Below, piece by piece: positions 45,402 to 55,603 of a stretch of DNA of 64,000 nt (position 1 is its first letter; every line of letters begins with the position of its first letter). The notes under the pieces were generated by a model, which saw only the letters and a program-made list of their open reading frames with translations, had not been told where the DNA came from and made no database searches. Source of the DNA: Clostridiaceae bacterium (GTDB lineage Bacteria; Bacillota; Clostridia; Oscillospirales; Butyricicoccaceae); assembly GCA_009911355.1 (NCBI GenBank), contig QXXE01000002.1, positions 85,004-149,003 on the forward strand, read 5' to 3'. The translations under genes were made by a program, and so were the position numbers.

Positions 45402-46156
45402 ATGAACAAAGAGCGTTTGAAGGGCATTTTGATCGGCACGGCCGCGTCCGCGCTGGTGCTGGGCATGAGTGTCACGGCATTTGCCGCAAGCCGCACCATC
45501 CCGGTTTCCGACGGCATCCGGGTACTGGTGAACGGGCAGGCGTTCCAGCCGAAGGACGGCAACGGCGCGCCGGTCGAGCTGTTCTCCTATAACGGCACCG
45601 TCTATGCGCCGGTGCGCGCCATCTGCGAAGAAGCGGGGCTGCTTGTCAGCTACGACCAGTCCACCCGGACGGTCAGCGTCACCAAGCCCTCCGCCCCGGC
45701 CCAGCCCGCCACCGGTACCGGCGACAAGGACGGCGCGCTGATCGGCGAAGACGCGGCCAAGCAGGCGGCGTTTACCCACGCGGGCGTGAAAGCCGCCGAC
45801 GCGGTTGTCACGGAATTCAAGCTTGTAAAGCTGTTCGGGACAGCGCATTACGATATTAAATTCTATGCGGGCAGCACAGAATACGAATATGAGATTGACG
45901 CGACGACCGGAAGCATCCGGAAATCCGAGCAGGAAACCAAAAAGGGCATCACCCTGGGCTCGGACCGGATCAGCGAAGCGCGCGCAAAGGAGATCGCGCT
46001 GGAAAAAGCGCCGGGCGCGACGTCACCAAATGCAAGCTTGACCGGGACGACGGCAAATGGGTCTACGAGATCGAGATGCGCAACGGCGCAGTGGAATACG
46101 AATGCGAGATCGACGCTGCGGACGGCACAGTCCTCAAGTGGGAAATCGACGATTAA
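45402..46156 (+). CDS. Secreted protein with copper-amine-oxidase-N-like and PepSY domains, frameshifted near 46018
   Basis: Signal peptide to about residue 29 (ASALVLGMSVTAFAAS), then a copper-amine-oxidase N-terminal-like domain about 30-95 (IRVLVNGQAFQPKDG, APVRAICEEAGLLVSYDQSTRTV), then a PepSY domain about 118-180 (YDIKFYAGSTEYEYEIDATTG). A second PepSY (DVTKCKLDRDDGKWVYEIEM, EYECEIDAADGTVLKWEIDD, stop at 46156) is in the next frame; the shift falls at GGCGCGACGTC about 46015-46022. Uncorrected, the frame runs to 46292 with meaningless sequence across a terminator. PepSY domains often inhibit peptidases; this is probably a wall-associated inhibitor or binding protein. Confidence 0.82.
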
Positions 46157-46167
46157 CGCAAAAACGG

Positions 46168-46193
46168 GAAGCGCTGCCGGAAGGCAGCGCTTC
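46168..46193 (+). terminator. Terminator of the PepSY gene
   Basis: GAAGCGCTGCC/GGCAGCGCTTC with a GGAA loop, 11 bases after the corrected stop at 46156. Its position supports that stop. Confidence 0.8.
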
Positions 46194-46312
46194 TGCTGTT
46201 TTGCCCCTCGGAAGCCTTCCGCCCACCCCTTTTACGTGTGTGGGCAGCTTTTTTGCGGCGTTTTTACGATCCCCCTGTCCGCACATGCATAAAAAAGCAA
46301 GCTGCCCGCGCA

Positions 46313-47512
46313 TTACAGAACGGACAACTCCATATCAACCACAGAAAAACCCGTTTCCGGGATCCGTGCGCTGCGCACTTCGGGCAGCTCCGGCAACAGG
46401 CAGTCCGGGAAATTCAGGCGGAAGACCCCGCCCTTTTCCAGCTTTTCATAAAGCACCCGCCCGCTGTGGTAAGCCGCTGCCGTCCACACGAACGGGAGCC
46501 CTGTCCCCGGCCTGTGCCCGGCCAGCAGATAGCCGTCCGGGTCGAACTTCTCATGCCAGGCGTTGTACAGGCGTTCCAGCTCATCCGCCGGGATGCCCTC
46601 CCCGTCGTCCTCCACGGCCAGCAGGTAACCGCCCTCCTGGCGCATGGCGCGCACCCAGATATGCTGTGCGGACGATGCGTTTGTCAGCAGGTTGAGCAGC
46701 GCCCCCATGATCCAGTCCGGGTCAAATACCGCGCCCAGCGTCTGCGGCGCGCGCACCTCTACCTCCGCTCCCGACAGCGCCTGGAACGCTTTCGCGCCCT
46801 CGCGGCACAGCGCCGCAAGGTCGCCCTCGACAAACACCGGCTTGGCGCCCGGGGTATCGCTGTCCTGCAAATATTCCGCGTGGTTCAGCGTGCGCTGAAG
46901 CCGCAGCATCGCGCGGCGGAGCAGGTGGTAACGGTACGCGTCCTGCGCTTTCAGCGCCTCATAGACCGCGCCCTGCCGCCGCCGCAGCGCCTTGTAAAGC
47001 CCCGGCGCGCCCTTCAGCGCTTCCCGCAGCTCCAGGTTCTCGCTCAGCAGCACTTCATACCCCGCCGGCGTTTTGCCGTCCATCGAATGCGCCGCCATCG
47101 CGACCAGCTGCATCGCGTCCCGCGCATCCATATGGATGCGCACGTCCAGCAGCGTCTGCTGCTCGCGGGGTGTGAGCAGCACGAGCGCCCCCTCCCCCGA
47201 CGGCGCCGATTTGAAATCATACAGCCGCCGCGCCCCCAGGTGGTCGGCAAACAGGACCGGCTCACGCCGCTCAAGCGATTCCTTTAACAGCTCGCTGTTT
47301 GAATCCGAAAGCCGCAGGCCCAGGGCCTCCCCCGGCTTCAGCGCCAAAGCGTTTTCTGCGGCGGGCGTAAGCGAAACAATCCGCCCATCCCCCGCCAGGC
47401 GCACAACCGCCTGCGTGTCTGCGCCCAGCAGCCCCAGCACTGCGCGGAGCCCTTCTTCATCCAGGCCACCCAGCGTTGCGGGCGCCTGGCCATTTATTTT
47501 TTTATCGTCCAT
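46313..47512 (-). CDS. Histidine-kinase-like ATPase with PAS-like sensor region
   Basis: 399 residues, no membrane segment. The N-terminal region (about 15-120) is PAS-like (VVRLAGDGRIVSLTPAAENAL). The middle is helical; a clear H-box cannot be named. The C-terminus has the HATPase features: N-box LLNLLTNASSAQHIWV, G1 VEDDGEGIPADEL and G2-like HRPGTGLPFV. It probably acts as a cytoplasmic sensor kinase, but no response regulator is adjacent. Start ATG 47512 with GGAG 6 bases upstream; the frame extends to 47719 without ribosome site. Confidence 0.75.
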   Translation of the reverse strand: MDDKKINGQAPATLGGLDEEGLRAVLGLLGADTQAVVRLAGDGRIVSLTPAAENALALKPGEALGLRLSDSNSELLKESLERREPVLFADHLGARRLYDFKSAPSGEGALVLLTPREQQTLLDVRIHMDARDAMQLVAMAAHSMDGKTPAGYEVLLSENLELREALKGAPGLYKALRRRQGAVYEALKAQDAYRYHLLRRAMLRLQRTLNHAEYLQDSDTPGAKPVFVEGDLAALCREGAKAFQALSGAEVEVRAPQTLGAVFDPDWIMGALLNLLTNASSAQHIWVRAMRQEGGYLLAVEDDGEGIPADELERLYNAWHEKFDPDGYLLAGHRPGTGLPFVWTAAAYHSGRVLYEKLEKGGVFRLNFPDCLLPELPEVRSARIPETGFSVVDMELSVL

Positions 47513-47675
47513 TTCATACTCCATATCACATGGCAAACATCCGCCCGTACACCCGGCGGCGCGGCGGCCTGCCCGCGCCCAGGCATCCAGGGCGCGCCCA
47601 TCCAAACCGCCGCACAAAAACACTGTTTTTCCCGAAATTTGTAAGCTCCGCCTGGCGCGGGCTTCTTCCCCGATT

Positions 47676-48876
<1,201 letters not shown>

Positions 48877-48894
48877 TCGACTGGCAGAAGCGAT

Positions 48895-48930
48895 AAAAGC
48901 ACCCTTTCCCGCGGGAAAGGGTGCTTTCTT
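48895..48930 (+). terminator. Terminator of gap
   Basis: AAAAGCACCCTTTCCC/GGGAAAGGGTGCTTTCTT, 18 bases after the stop. Confidence 0.9.
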
Positions 48931-49068
48931 AATTTCCAAACCACAGCCAGGCAGGATCATACAACATGCGGCTATGAACCGTTTGCCGCAGCGGACGGGT
49001 GTAAGGGCAGGCCCGCAATGCAAACACCACGGCCAGCCCGCCATTTTGAACGGCAAACGCCACGCGCC

Positions 49069-49722
49069 TTACTCCCTGCGCATCCGCTGGCGCATTTGCA
49101 GCTCCTTGCGGAAGATGTAGCTGCGCAGCTCGGCCTCGGCGTTGGGCTTGAGGTCGAGGAATTGGCAGCCGTGCCCGAACTGGGGCGTGCCGTTTTCCAG
49201 CGGCCCCAGCTCCTCCTTCCGGAGTACGCGCGCGGTCAGCTGCAGCGGCTTTGACGCTTCGTGCAGCTGGAACTGCACAATCGTGCCCTTCGGGATCGGG
49301 TATTGGCAGTAAAAATAGATGCCGCCCGCGCTGATGTTGCGCACCTTTGATTGGATGCGCGCCGGCAGGCGCTTCTCCCCCGCAGGCATGCGGGTGCAAG
49401 TCACCTCAATCGCCGCTTCCGCCGGGACCTTCAAGTCCTGGCGGCGCTGCTCGCGCTCGCGTTCCTCGCGCACCACGCACAAAAGCGATTGCTGGGACTT
49501 GGAAATATGCAGCGGATCGCTCAGCCTGCACAGGGTATGCACCAGCCCCGCAAACGCATCGTAGAAAACGACCTCGTAATATTCAAGCTCTGAGCTGACT
49601 TCAAAATCAAGCGGTACGACCAGCCGGTAATTGTCATAAGCGGCGCGCACCACCTCCGCCGTGCAGAGGAATTCCTGCTCCGGGCTGTAAATCTCCGCCT
49701 TGTGGCAGCCTTTCAGTTCCAT
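49069..49722 (-). CDS. PilZ-domain protein (c-di-GMP receptor candidate)
   Basis: 217 residues. N-terminal YcgR-like beta region about 1-90, then PilZ with the arginine cluster EREREQRRQDLKV and NISAGGIYFYC, matching RxxxR and (D/N)xSxxG. It binds cyclic di-GMP in related proteins and may control motility or matrix. Start ATG 49722 has GGAGG 7 bases upstream; an ATG two codons earlier abuts it. No cyclase or flagellar gene is nearby. Confidence 0.85.
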   Translation of the reverse strand: MELKGCHKAEIYSPEQEFLCTAEVVRAAYDNYRLVVPLDFEVSSELEYYEVVFYDAFAGLVHTLCRLSDPLHISKSQQSLLCVVREEREREQRRQDLKVPAEAAIEVTCTRMPAGEKRLPARIQSKVRNISAGGIYFYCQYPIPKGTIVQFQLHEASKPLQLTARVLRKEELGPLENGTPQFGHGCQFLDLKPNAEAELRSYIFRKELQMRQRMRRE

Positions 49723-49767
49723 CTCCATACCTCCCGGGAAATTTTTTAGGGAATGCTTCTCATATGC

Positions 49768-49796
49768 ATTATAGCAGAAAATACCGCCGTGGGCAA
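49768..49796 (-). promoter_or_regulatory. Promoter of the PilZ gene
   Basis: On the minus strand TTGCCC (49796-49791), 17-base spacer, TATAAT (49773-49768). Confidence 0.6.
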
Positions 49797-49845
49797 TAGC
49801 AAAAGCCGCCACCGCGCCGGGCGGCAGGAAAATTTTCCGAACCCC

Positions 49846-49874
49846 TTGCCCGCCTGGGGAAAGTATGATAAGAT
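49846..49874 (+). promoter_or_regulatory. Promoter of the GntR-family gene
   Basis: TTGCCC (49846-49851), 17-base spacer, TAAGAT (49869-49874). Confidence 0.5.
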
Positions 49875-49921
49875 AGACGTAATATATCAGGGGCAACCCT
49901 ATCAAGGGAGGAGGCAGCGCC

Positions 49922-50605
49922 ATGAAGCCGCGCGCAAGCAGCCAGGACAAAATCTATTGGGAGCTGCGCACCGCCATGCTCGGGCTGGCGCTCCCGCCCG
50001 GCGAGGTGCTGCACGCGCAGGAGCTCGCTGGGCGCCTCGGCGTGAGCCGCACGCCCATCCGCGAAGCCTTTATCCGGCTGCAGCGGGACGGGCTTGTCCA
50101 CATCCTCCCCCAGCGCGAAACTACAGTTTCCCTGATCGACCTGTCCCGCGTGGAGCAGGAACGATTCATCCGCGAAAGCCTGGAATGCAGCGTCGCCGCG
50201 CTGCTCGCCGACCGCGGCAGCATCGGCTGCCTGCACGCGATGAATGACCTGATCGGCCGCCAAGTAGACGCGGGCCTGCAAGGGCAGCTCGACGAGCTCA
50301 ACGACTGCGACAACGCCTTCCACCGCCTGCTGTTTGAGGAGGCCGGACAGCCCTTCGGCTGGGAAATCATCATGCACAGCTGCCCCCACTACCACCGCAC
50401 GCGCCTGCTGAGCCTGCGCTCCCATGCCATCATCGAAAACGTCATCATGGGGCACCAGGAGCTCCTGCGCGCCTTTGAGACCGGAAGCCGGCAGCGGCTG
50501 CTCGAAGTGCTGCATGCGCACCTGCGCAAGCTGGACGCGGATATCCCGGTACTGCTCAAAATGTACCCGGACTACTTCTGCACAGACGGCGGGCCGCAGC
50601 CCTAG
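49922..50605 (+). CDS. GntR/FadR-family regulator of the hexuronate locus
   Basis: 227 residues. Winged helix: LHAQELAGRLGVSRTPIREAFIRLQRDGLV; then an FCD effector domain (FIRESLECSVAALL, DNAFHRLLFEEAG, HPHY-like MHSCPHYHRTRLL) with metal-binding histidines. This is the group of UxuR, ExuR and related repressors that sense uronates or their products. GGGAGGAGG lies 9 bases before ATG 49922. It is first in the locus and is followed by a terminator, so it is made separately from the operon it likely represses. Confidence 0.9.
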   Translation: MKPRASSQDKIYWELRTAMLGLALPPGEVLHAQELAGRLGVSRTPIREAFIRLQRDGLVHILPQRETTVSLIDLSRVEQERFIRESLECSVAALLADRGSIGCLHAMNDLIGRQVDAGLQGQLDELNDCDNAFHRLLFEEAGQPFGWEIIMHSCPHYHRTRLLSLRSHAIIENVIMGHQELLRAFETGSRQRLLEVLHAHLRKLDADIPVLLKMYPDYFCTDGGPQP

Positions 50606-50696
50606 TGCTCCGCAGGCCCTGGATGCCGCCCGGACGGCATCCAGCAGCCCCCGCCAGCACGGTTTCCCGCCCGGCCTGAATATCCCCCAGCATGCC

Positions 50697-50722
50697 ACCC
50701 TCCCGAACGGGAGGGTTTTTTA
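50697..50722 (+). terminator. Terminator of the GntR-family gene
   Basis: ACCCTCCC/GGGAGGGT with a GAAC loop, followed by TTTTTA. Confidence 0.85.
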
Positions 50723-50879
50723 TCCGCGCAGGCGGCGCCACTGCGCCGCAGGCATGCAAGGGCTATGAAAATCTTGCCCTCTGTAAAATTATTGTCATTT
50801 CCCGTCGGGAACCTATAGAAAAGATGCATAAAAAAATCCAAAGCAAGTTGTGTTTATTGGAGATTTTACGATAAGCAGA

Positions 50880-50908
50880 TTGACACTAACATATCAGCGT
50901 GCTATGAT
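50880..50908 (+). promoter_or_regulatory. Promoter of the hexuronate operon
   Basis: TTGACA (50880-50885), 17-base spacer, TATGAT (50903-50908), 103 bases before dctP. Confidence 0.8.
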
Positions 50909-50918
50909 GATATCATCA
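50905..50918. promoter_or_regulatory. Operator overlapping the -10 box
   Basis: TGATGATATCATCA, perfect 14-bp palindrome covering part of the -10 box and the transcription start. This is the likely binding site of the GntR-family regulator. Confidence 0.65.
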
Positions 50919-50939
50919 AATTGCAAGAAAAACCCAGTT

Positions 50940-50981
50940 CTTGCATATATGCAAGAGGGAGCGCCCCAAAGGGGCGCTCCC
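50940..50981 (+). promoter_or_regulatory. Leader palindrome and hairpin before dctP
   Basis: CTTGCATATATGCAAG (50940-50955), a perfect 16-bp palindrome, is followed by the hairpin GGGAGCGCCCC-AAA-GGGGCGCTCCC (50957-50981) just ahead of the ribosome site. Either may be an operator or an RNA-stability element. Confidence 0.5.
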
Positions 50982-51010
50982 TCGGAGGAACTAAGGAGGA
51001 AGTACAGAAA

Positions 51011-52096
51011 ATGAAGAAGATTATTTCTGCAATGCTCGCGGCCCTGATGATCATGAGCCTTACCGCCTGCGGCGGCGGCAACGGTGGAGCGGCGGACAGC
51101 GGCGCGGCGGATAGCGGCGCTGCAAGCACCCCGCAGGACGACCTCGCGGATGTCGACACCGGCGACGTTGCAAACGACCCCGCAGTCACCCTGGTTTACG
51201 CAGAAGTAAACCCGCTTGACACCATCGTAGGCAAGACCGGCGAGCACTTCAAGGAGAAGGTTGAGGAGCTGTCCGGCGGCTCGATCACGATCGACCTCCA
51301 GGCGGCGGGCGTGCTCGGTTCTGAGAACGACGTGCTTGACGCGATGGTCGGCGGCTCGACCTCGATCGACATCTCCCGTATCTCTGCGTTCGCGCTTTCG
51401 GGCTACGGCTGCCAGAAGTCCATGCTCCTGTCGCTGCCCTACACCTTCGAGTCGCGCGACCACTGGTGGAAGTTCGCGAACTCCGACCTCGCGCCGGAAT
51501 TCCTGAACGAGCCCCAGACGCTCGGCCTGCCGCTGCGCGGCATCTTCTATGGCGAAGAGGGCTTCCGCCACTTCTTCACCAAGGACCCGGTTGCTGACAT
51601 CGGCGACCTCGCGGGCATGAAGCTGCGCGTGTCCAACGACCCGGTCATGAACGGCCTGGTAGAGGGCCTTGGCGCTTCCCCGACGGTTGTTTCGTTCGGC
51701 GAGCTGTACTCCGCGCTCCAGACCGGCGTTGTCGACGGCGCTGAGCAGCCGATCGCAAACTACAAATCCAATGCGTTCCCGGAAGTTGCGAACAACCTGA
51801 TCCTCGACGGCCACACCCTCGGCGCGATCCAGGTCGTTATCTGCGACAACGCATGGAACAAGCTGACCGAAGCCCAGCAGGCAGTCCTGTACGAAGCAGG
51901 CAAGGATACCCAGGCATTCAACGCTTCCCTCTCTGAAGACGCCGAGAACGAAGTCCTCGAGCAGCTCAAGAGCGAAGGCTGCAACGTAGTCGACGTAGCC
52001 GACAAGACCCCGTGGGCCGAGGCTGTACAGAGCGTCGTCGCGGACAACACCAAGGGCCTCGAAGACCTGTACCAGCAGCTGGTTGACATGAAGTAA
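51011..52096 (+). CDS. dctP: TRAP transporter solute-binding lipoprotein
   Basis: 361 residues. Lipoprotein signal (MIMSLTACGGG), then an acidic/Gly linker and a DctP fold (EVNPLDTIVGKTGEHFKEKVEELSGG). The ligand region has KLRVSNDPVMNG and VDGAEQPIANYKS, with the conserved Arg (LRV) that binds the substrate carboxylate. It captures an organic acid, by context a hexuronate, outside the membrane for DctQM. AAGGAGG lies 10 bases before ATG 51011. Confidence 0.93.
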   Translation: MKKIISAMLAALMIMSLTACGGGNGGAADSGAADSGAASTPQDDLADVDTGDVANDPAVTLVYAEVNPLDTIVGKTGEHFKEKVEELSGGSITIDLQAAGVLGSENDVLDAMVGGSTSIDISRISAFALSGYGCQKSMLLSLPYTFESRDHWWKFANSDLAPEFLNEPQTLGLPLRGIFYGEEGFRHFFTKDPVADIGDLAGMKLRVSNDPVMNGLVEGLGASPTVVSFGELYSALQTGVVDGAEQPIANYKSNAFPEVANNLILDGHTLGAIQVVICDNAWNKLTEAQQAVLYEAGKDTQAFNASLSEDAENEVLEQLKSEGCNVVDVADKTPWAEAVQSVVADNTKGLEDLYQQLVDMK

Positions 52097-52131
52097 ATCT
52101 GCGTTAATCAACAAGAGGCACACTCATCTGT

Positions 52132-52165
52132 GGGGCGCAGGGCAATGCCCTTGCGCCCCCTTTTT
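52132..52165 (+). terminator. Hairpin between dctP and dctQ
   Basis: GGGGCGCA-GGGC..GCCC-TGCGCCCC with an AAT loop and a one-base bulge, then CTTTTT. A partial terminator would give more binding protein than membrane subunits. Confidence 0.7.
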
Positions 52166-52216
52166 CAGCCAACACAAAGAAAGTGGTAAAAAAGTAATCA
52201 AGAATGGAGGAGCACA

Positions 52217-52744
52217 ATGCCTGGCATTTTCAAAACGCTCGACAAGATCAGGCCCGCCTACGACATCACCTATAAAGTCGTCATGATAATCTGCAAGCTG
52301 CTGCTGATCGCCGACATCGCGATTACCTCAATGGCGGTCGCAGGGCGCTACATCGAATTTATCCCCGACCCCGCCTGGAGCGAAGAAGTCGTCCTGACGC
52401 TCATGAGCTACATGGCGGTGCTTTCGGCGGCGCTTTCGATCCGCCGCGGGGCACATATCCGCATGACCTCCTTTGACGCCTATCTGCCAAAGAAGCTCAT
52501 CAAATTCCTGGACATCCTCGCCGATATCGCCGTGCTGGCGCTTGGCGTGATCATGCTGGTCGTCGGCTGGCAGTACACCACCACACTGGGCGCTCGCGGC
52601 AGCTATATCTCCATGCCCTGGCTGTCCAAATTCTGGATGTACCTGCCGGTGCCGGTCGCCGGCCTTGCGATGATCGTATTCGAAATCGAATCAATCTATA
52701 ACCATATCAAGAGCATCTATGTAAAGGAGGGAAGTGCAGCATGA
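52217..52744 (+). CDS. dctQ: TRAP transporter small permease
   Basis: 175 residues with four membrane spans (about 23-45, 58-78, 97-118 and 137-158), the standard DctQ layout; WSEEVVLTLMSYMAVLSAA and RRGAHIRM are typical. It forms the membrane part with DctM. AATGGAGGAG lies 6 bases before ATG 52217. Its stop overlaps the start of dctM by 4 bases. Confidence 0.92.
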   Translation: MPGIFKTLDKIRPAYDITYKVVMIICKLLLIADIAITSMAVAGRYIEFIPDPAWSEEVVLTLMSYMAVLSAALSIRRGAHIRMTSFDAYLPKKLIKFLDILADIAVLALGVIMLVVGWQYTTTLGARGSYISMPWLSKFWMYLPVPVAGLAMIVFEIESIYNHIKSIYVKEGSAA

Positions 52745-54045
52745 GCCCACAGTCGTTAGCAATCCTTGTACTCCTGGGAAGCTTCTTCGTCATGATCTTC
52801 CTGCGCTTCCCGATCGCCTACGCGGTCGGCCTGTCCTCGGTATTCTGCATTATGGTGCAGGGCGGGAGCCTTTCCGAGGTCTGCCGCCTGATGGTCAAGG
52901 GCATCAGCTCGTTTTCCCTGATGGCGGTCCCCTTCTTCATCACAATGGGCGTGCTGATGGGCTCGGGCGGCATTTCCGAAAAACTCATCGCACTCGCAAA
53001 CTCAGTCGTCGGCTGGATGCGCGGCGGCATGGCGATGGTCAACATCGTCGCGTCCTATTTCTTCGGCGGCATTTCGGGCTCCGCGTCGGCGGACACCGCT
53101 TCCCTCGGCTCCATCCTCATCCCGATGATGGTCGACCAGGGCTACGACGCCGATTTCTCCACGGCGGTTACGATCACCTCCTCCTGTGAGGGCCTGCTCG
53201 TCCCCCCATCCCACAACATGGTTATCTACGCAACGACAGCGGGCGGCATTTCGGTTGGCTCCCTGTTCCTCGCGGGCTATATCCCCGGCGCGCTGCTGGC
53301 GGGCTGCCTGATGATCGGCTCCTACATCATCTCGGTCAAGCGCAACTACCCGAAGGGCGACAAATTCAGCATCATCGCCTTCCTCAAGCAGCTTTCGGTC
53401 TCCATCTGGGCGCTGCTTGCCATCGTGATCGTGGTTTTCGGCGTTGTCGGCGGCGTATTCACCGCAACCGAATCGGCCGCAATCGCAGTTATCTACTCGC
53501 TGCTCGTCTCAGTCTTCATCTATAAGGGCCTGGATTGGAAAGGCGTCTGGAACTCCCTCGAAGAGTGCGTCAACACCCTGTCGATCGTCATGATCCTGAT
53601 CGCAACCTCCCAGGTATTCGGCAACTGCCTGACCATGCTGCACGTGCCGGACCTCGCGGCGGAAGCCATCGTCGGCCTGACCAGCAACCCGATCATCATC
53701 GCGCTGCTGCTGAACCTGATCCTCCTGGTGCTTGGCTGCATCATGGACATGGCGCCGATCATCCTGATCGCGACCCCCATCCTGCTGCCCATCGCACAGC
53801 AGATCGGCATCGAGCCCATCCAGTTCGGCATCATGGTCATCCTGAACTGCGGCATCGGCCTGCTGACCCCGCCGGTCGGCGCGGTGCTGTTCATCGGCTC
53901 GGCAGTCGCCAAGCTGCCAATGGAAAAGGTCGTCAAAGCGACCCTCCCCTTCTACCTCTGCATGATCGTCGCACTGCTGCTGATCACCTTTATCCCCGGC
54001 ATCAGCCTATGGCTCCCGAGCGTGCTCGGCGGCGCGGCAGCATAA
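52741..54045 (+). CDS. dctM: TRAP transporter large permease
   Basis: 434 residues with about twelve spans. Family patterns are MVKGISSFSLMAVPFFITMG, FFGGISGSASADTASLG and TPPVGAVLFIGSAVA. It imports the substrate by sodium-coupled transport using DctP. AAGGAGGG precedes ATG 52741. It is directly followed by repeat DNA and then uxuA. Confidence 0.94.
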   Translation: MSPQSLAILVLLGSFFVMIFLRFPIAYAVGLSSVFCIMVQGGSLSEVCRLMVKGISSFSLMAVPFFITMGVLMGSGGISEKLIALANSVVGWMRGGMAMVNIVASYFFGGISGSASADTASLGSILIPMMVDQGYDADFSTAVTITSSCEGLLVPPSHNMVIYATTAGGISVGSLFLAGYIPGALLAGCLMIGSYIISVKRNYPKGDKFSIIAFLKQLSVSIWALLAIVIVVFGVVGGVFTATESAAIAVIYSLLVSVFIYKGLDWKGVWNSLEECVNTLSIVMILIATSQVFGNCLTMLHVPDLAAEAIVGLTSNPIIIALLLNLILLVLGCIMDMAPIILIATPILLPIAQQIGIEPIQFGIMVILNCGIGLLTPPVGAVLFIGSAVAKLPMEKVVKATLPFYLCMIVALLLITFIPGISLWLPSVLGGAAA

Positions 54046-54059
54046 CCCCGGCTCCCAGC

Positions 54060-54215
54060 TGCGGGCGGGACGCCCCCGTCCCGCCCGCAGGCGGAATCAA
54101 GTTTTTACTCGATTTTTTTCCAAAAAAATCGCGGGTGCAGGGCAGGGCCCTGCCGCCCGCCGCGTAGGCGCGGGGGTCCAGGGGGCAGAGCCCCTTGGCG
54201 CCGCCTGCGGAGGGC
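54060..54215. repeat. GC-rich modular repeat with AT hairpin, inverted orientation
   Basis: GCGGGCGGGACG.CGTCCCGCCCGC, then AAGTTTTTACTC-GATTTTTTTCCAAAAAAATC, GTGCAGGGCAGGGCCCTGCC and GGTCCAGGGGGCAGAGCCCCTTGGCGCC. The AT module matches 9280-9320 and 18300-18340 on the opposite strand. Confidence 0.8.
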
Positions 54216-54236
54216 AAACCGCCACCCGATTGTAAA

Positions 54237-54396
54237 AACCTGTATTCACAAGCCCCAAGCGGCGTATGGACGGCATCTGACGCGGCCATGCTGCGTCGCA
54301 TTTCCTTGAAATCCGTCAGGATTCCTGCGGAAAATCGTCTTCGCCCGGCCACGCCATCTACCGCCCATCCACCACTTCAGCTTATGAATACAGGTT
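54237..54396. repeat. 160-bp miniature inverted-repeat element, copy 2
   Basis: Ends AACCTGTATTCA and TGAATACAGGTT are perfect 12-bp inverted repeats (17 with one mismatch). The centre TTGAAATCC-GTCA-GGATTCCTGC, with CATGCTGCG before and TCTTCG after, matches the reverse complement of the centre of the 17057-17216 element. Both are 160 bases. It lies in the gap between dctM and uxuA, in the leader of uxuA. Confidence 0.75.
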
Positions 54397-54428
54397 CTAA
54401 CCCCACCGAAAAGGAGAGGATTCCCAAC

Positions 54429-55505
54429 ATGAAAATGACATTCCGCTGGTACGGCTCCAACAGCGACAGCATCACCCTCAAGCAGATCAAGCAGATCCCC
54501 GGCATGACCGGCCTGATGGGCTTCCTTGACTACAAAGCAGCCGGCGAAATCTGGACCGAGGACGAAATCAAAGCCTACATCGACGAAGTCCACGCCGCCG
54601 GCCTCGAATGCGAAGTCATCGAATCGGTCAACGTCCACGAGGACATCAAAATGGGCCTGCCGACCCGCGACGAGTATATCGAAAACTACCGCATCACCAT
54701 CCGGAACCTCGCAAAATACGGCGTAAAATGCATCGTCTATAACTTTATGCCCGTCTTCGACTGGCTGCGCACCGACCTCGCCCGCGTGATCCCCGAGGAC
54801 GGCTCAAACAGCCTGTACTTCGACGAAAAAGACCTCGGGAACATGACCCCGGTCGACCTCGTGCGCAACACCATCGACAACTGCAACGGCTTCTCGCTCC
54901 CCGGCTGGGAGCCCGACCGCCTGGCCGAGCTCGAAACCACACTGGAGCGCTACAAATCGATTTCCCCCGACGACCTGCGCGCGAACTACAAATACTTCCT
55001 CGACGGCATCCTCCCCACCTGCGAGGAATGCGGCGTTGTGATGGCCTGCCACCCCGACGACCCCGCCTGGCCGATCTTTGGCCTGCCGCGCATCGCGCAC
55101 AGCCAGGAGGACTTTGACAAAATCGTCGCACTGCATGATTCCCCGAGCAACACCGTATGCCTGTGCACCGGCTCGCTGGGCTCCAACCCCGCGAACGACA
55201 TCCCGGCGACCATCCGCCATTTCGGCGAAATGGGCCGCATCGGTTGCCTGCATGTGCGCAACGTCAAATACCTCGGCGAACGCCATTTCCGCGAAGCGGC
55301 GCACCTGTCCTCAACCGGCGACCTCGACATGTACGAAATCATGAAGGCCGTCTATGAAACCTGCCCGGATACCTACATCCGCCCCGACCACGGGCGCATG
55401 ATCTGGGACGAGGTCGGCAGGCCGGGCTATGGCCTGTATGACCGCGCGCTCGGCGCAACCTACCTCAACGGGCTTTGGGAAGCCCTCGAAAAAGGCTCCC
55501 GTTAA
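54429..55505 (+). CDS. uxuA: Mannonate dehydratase
   Basis: 358 residues, TIM-barrel UxuA, dehydrating D-mannonate to 2-keto-3-deoxygluconate. It begins [21 protein letters not shown], with metal and substrate residues in [28 protein letters not shown] and [14 protein letters not shown] 54429 has AGGAGAGG upstream. It is 383 bases after dctM, a gap filled by repeats, but in line with the operon. Confidence 0.96.
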   Translation: MKMTFRWYGSNSDSITLKQIKQIPGMTGLMGFLDYKAAGEIWTEDEIKAYIDEVHAAGLECEVIESVNVHEDIKMGLPTRDEYIENYRITIRNLAKYGVKCIVYNFMPVFDWLRTDLARVIPEDGSNSLYFDEKDLGNMTPVDLVRNTIDNCNGFSLPGWEPDRLAELETTLERYKSISPDDLRANYKYFLDGILPTCEECGVVMACHPDDPAWPIFGLPRIAHSQEDFDKIVALHDSPSNTVCLCTGSLGSNPANDIPATIRHFGEMGRIGCLHVRNVKYLGERHFREAAHLSSTGDLDMYEIMKAVYETCPDTYIRPDHGRMIWDEVGRPGYGLYDRALGATYLNGLWEALEKGSR

Positions 55506-55603
55506 CCGCGCACCAATCCCGCCGTCGGCTCCCGGCGGCGGGATGTTTGCTTTCCGGATAGGACGGCACACAGCGCGGCAGAATATGTATGGAGGGTTCC
55601 AAA

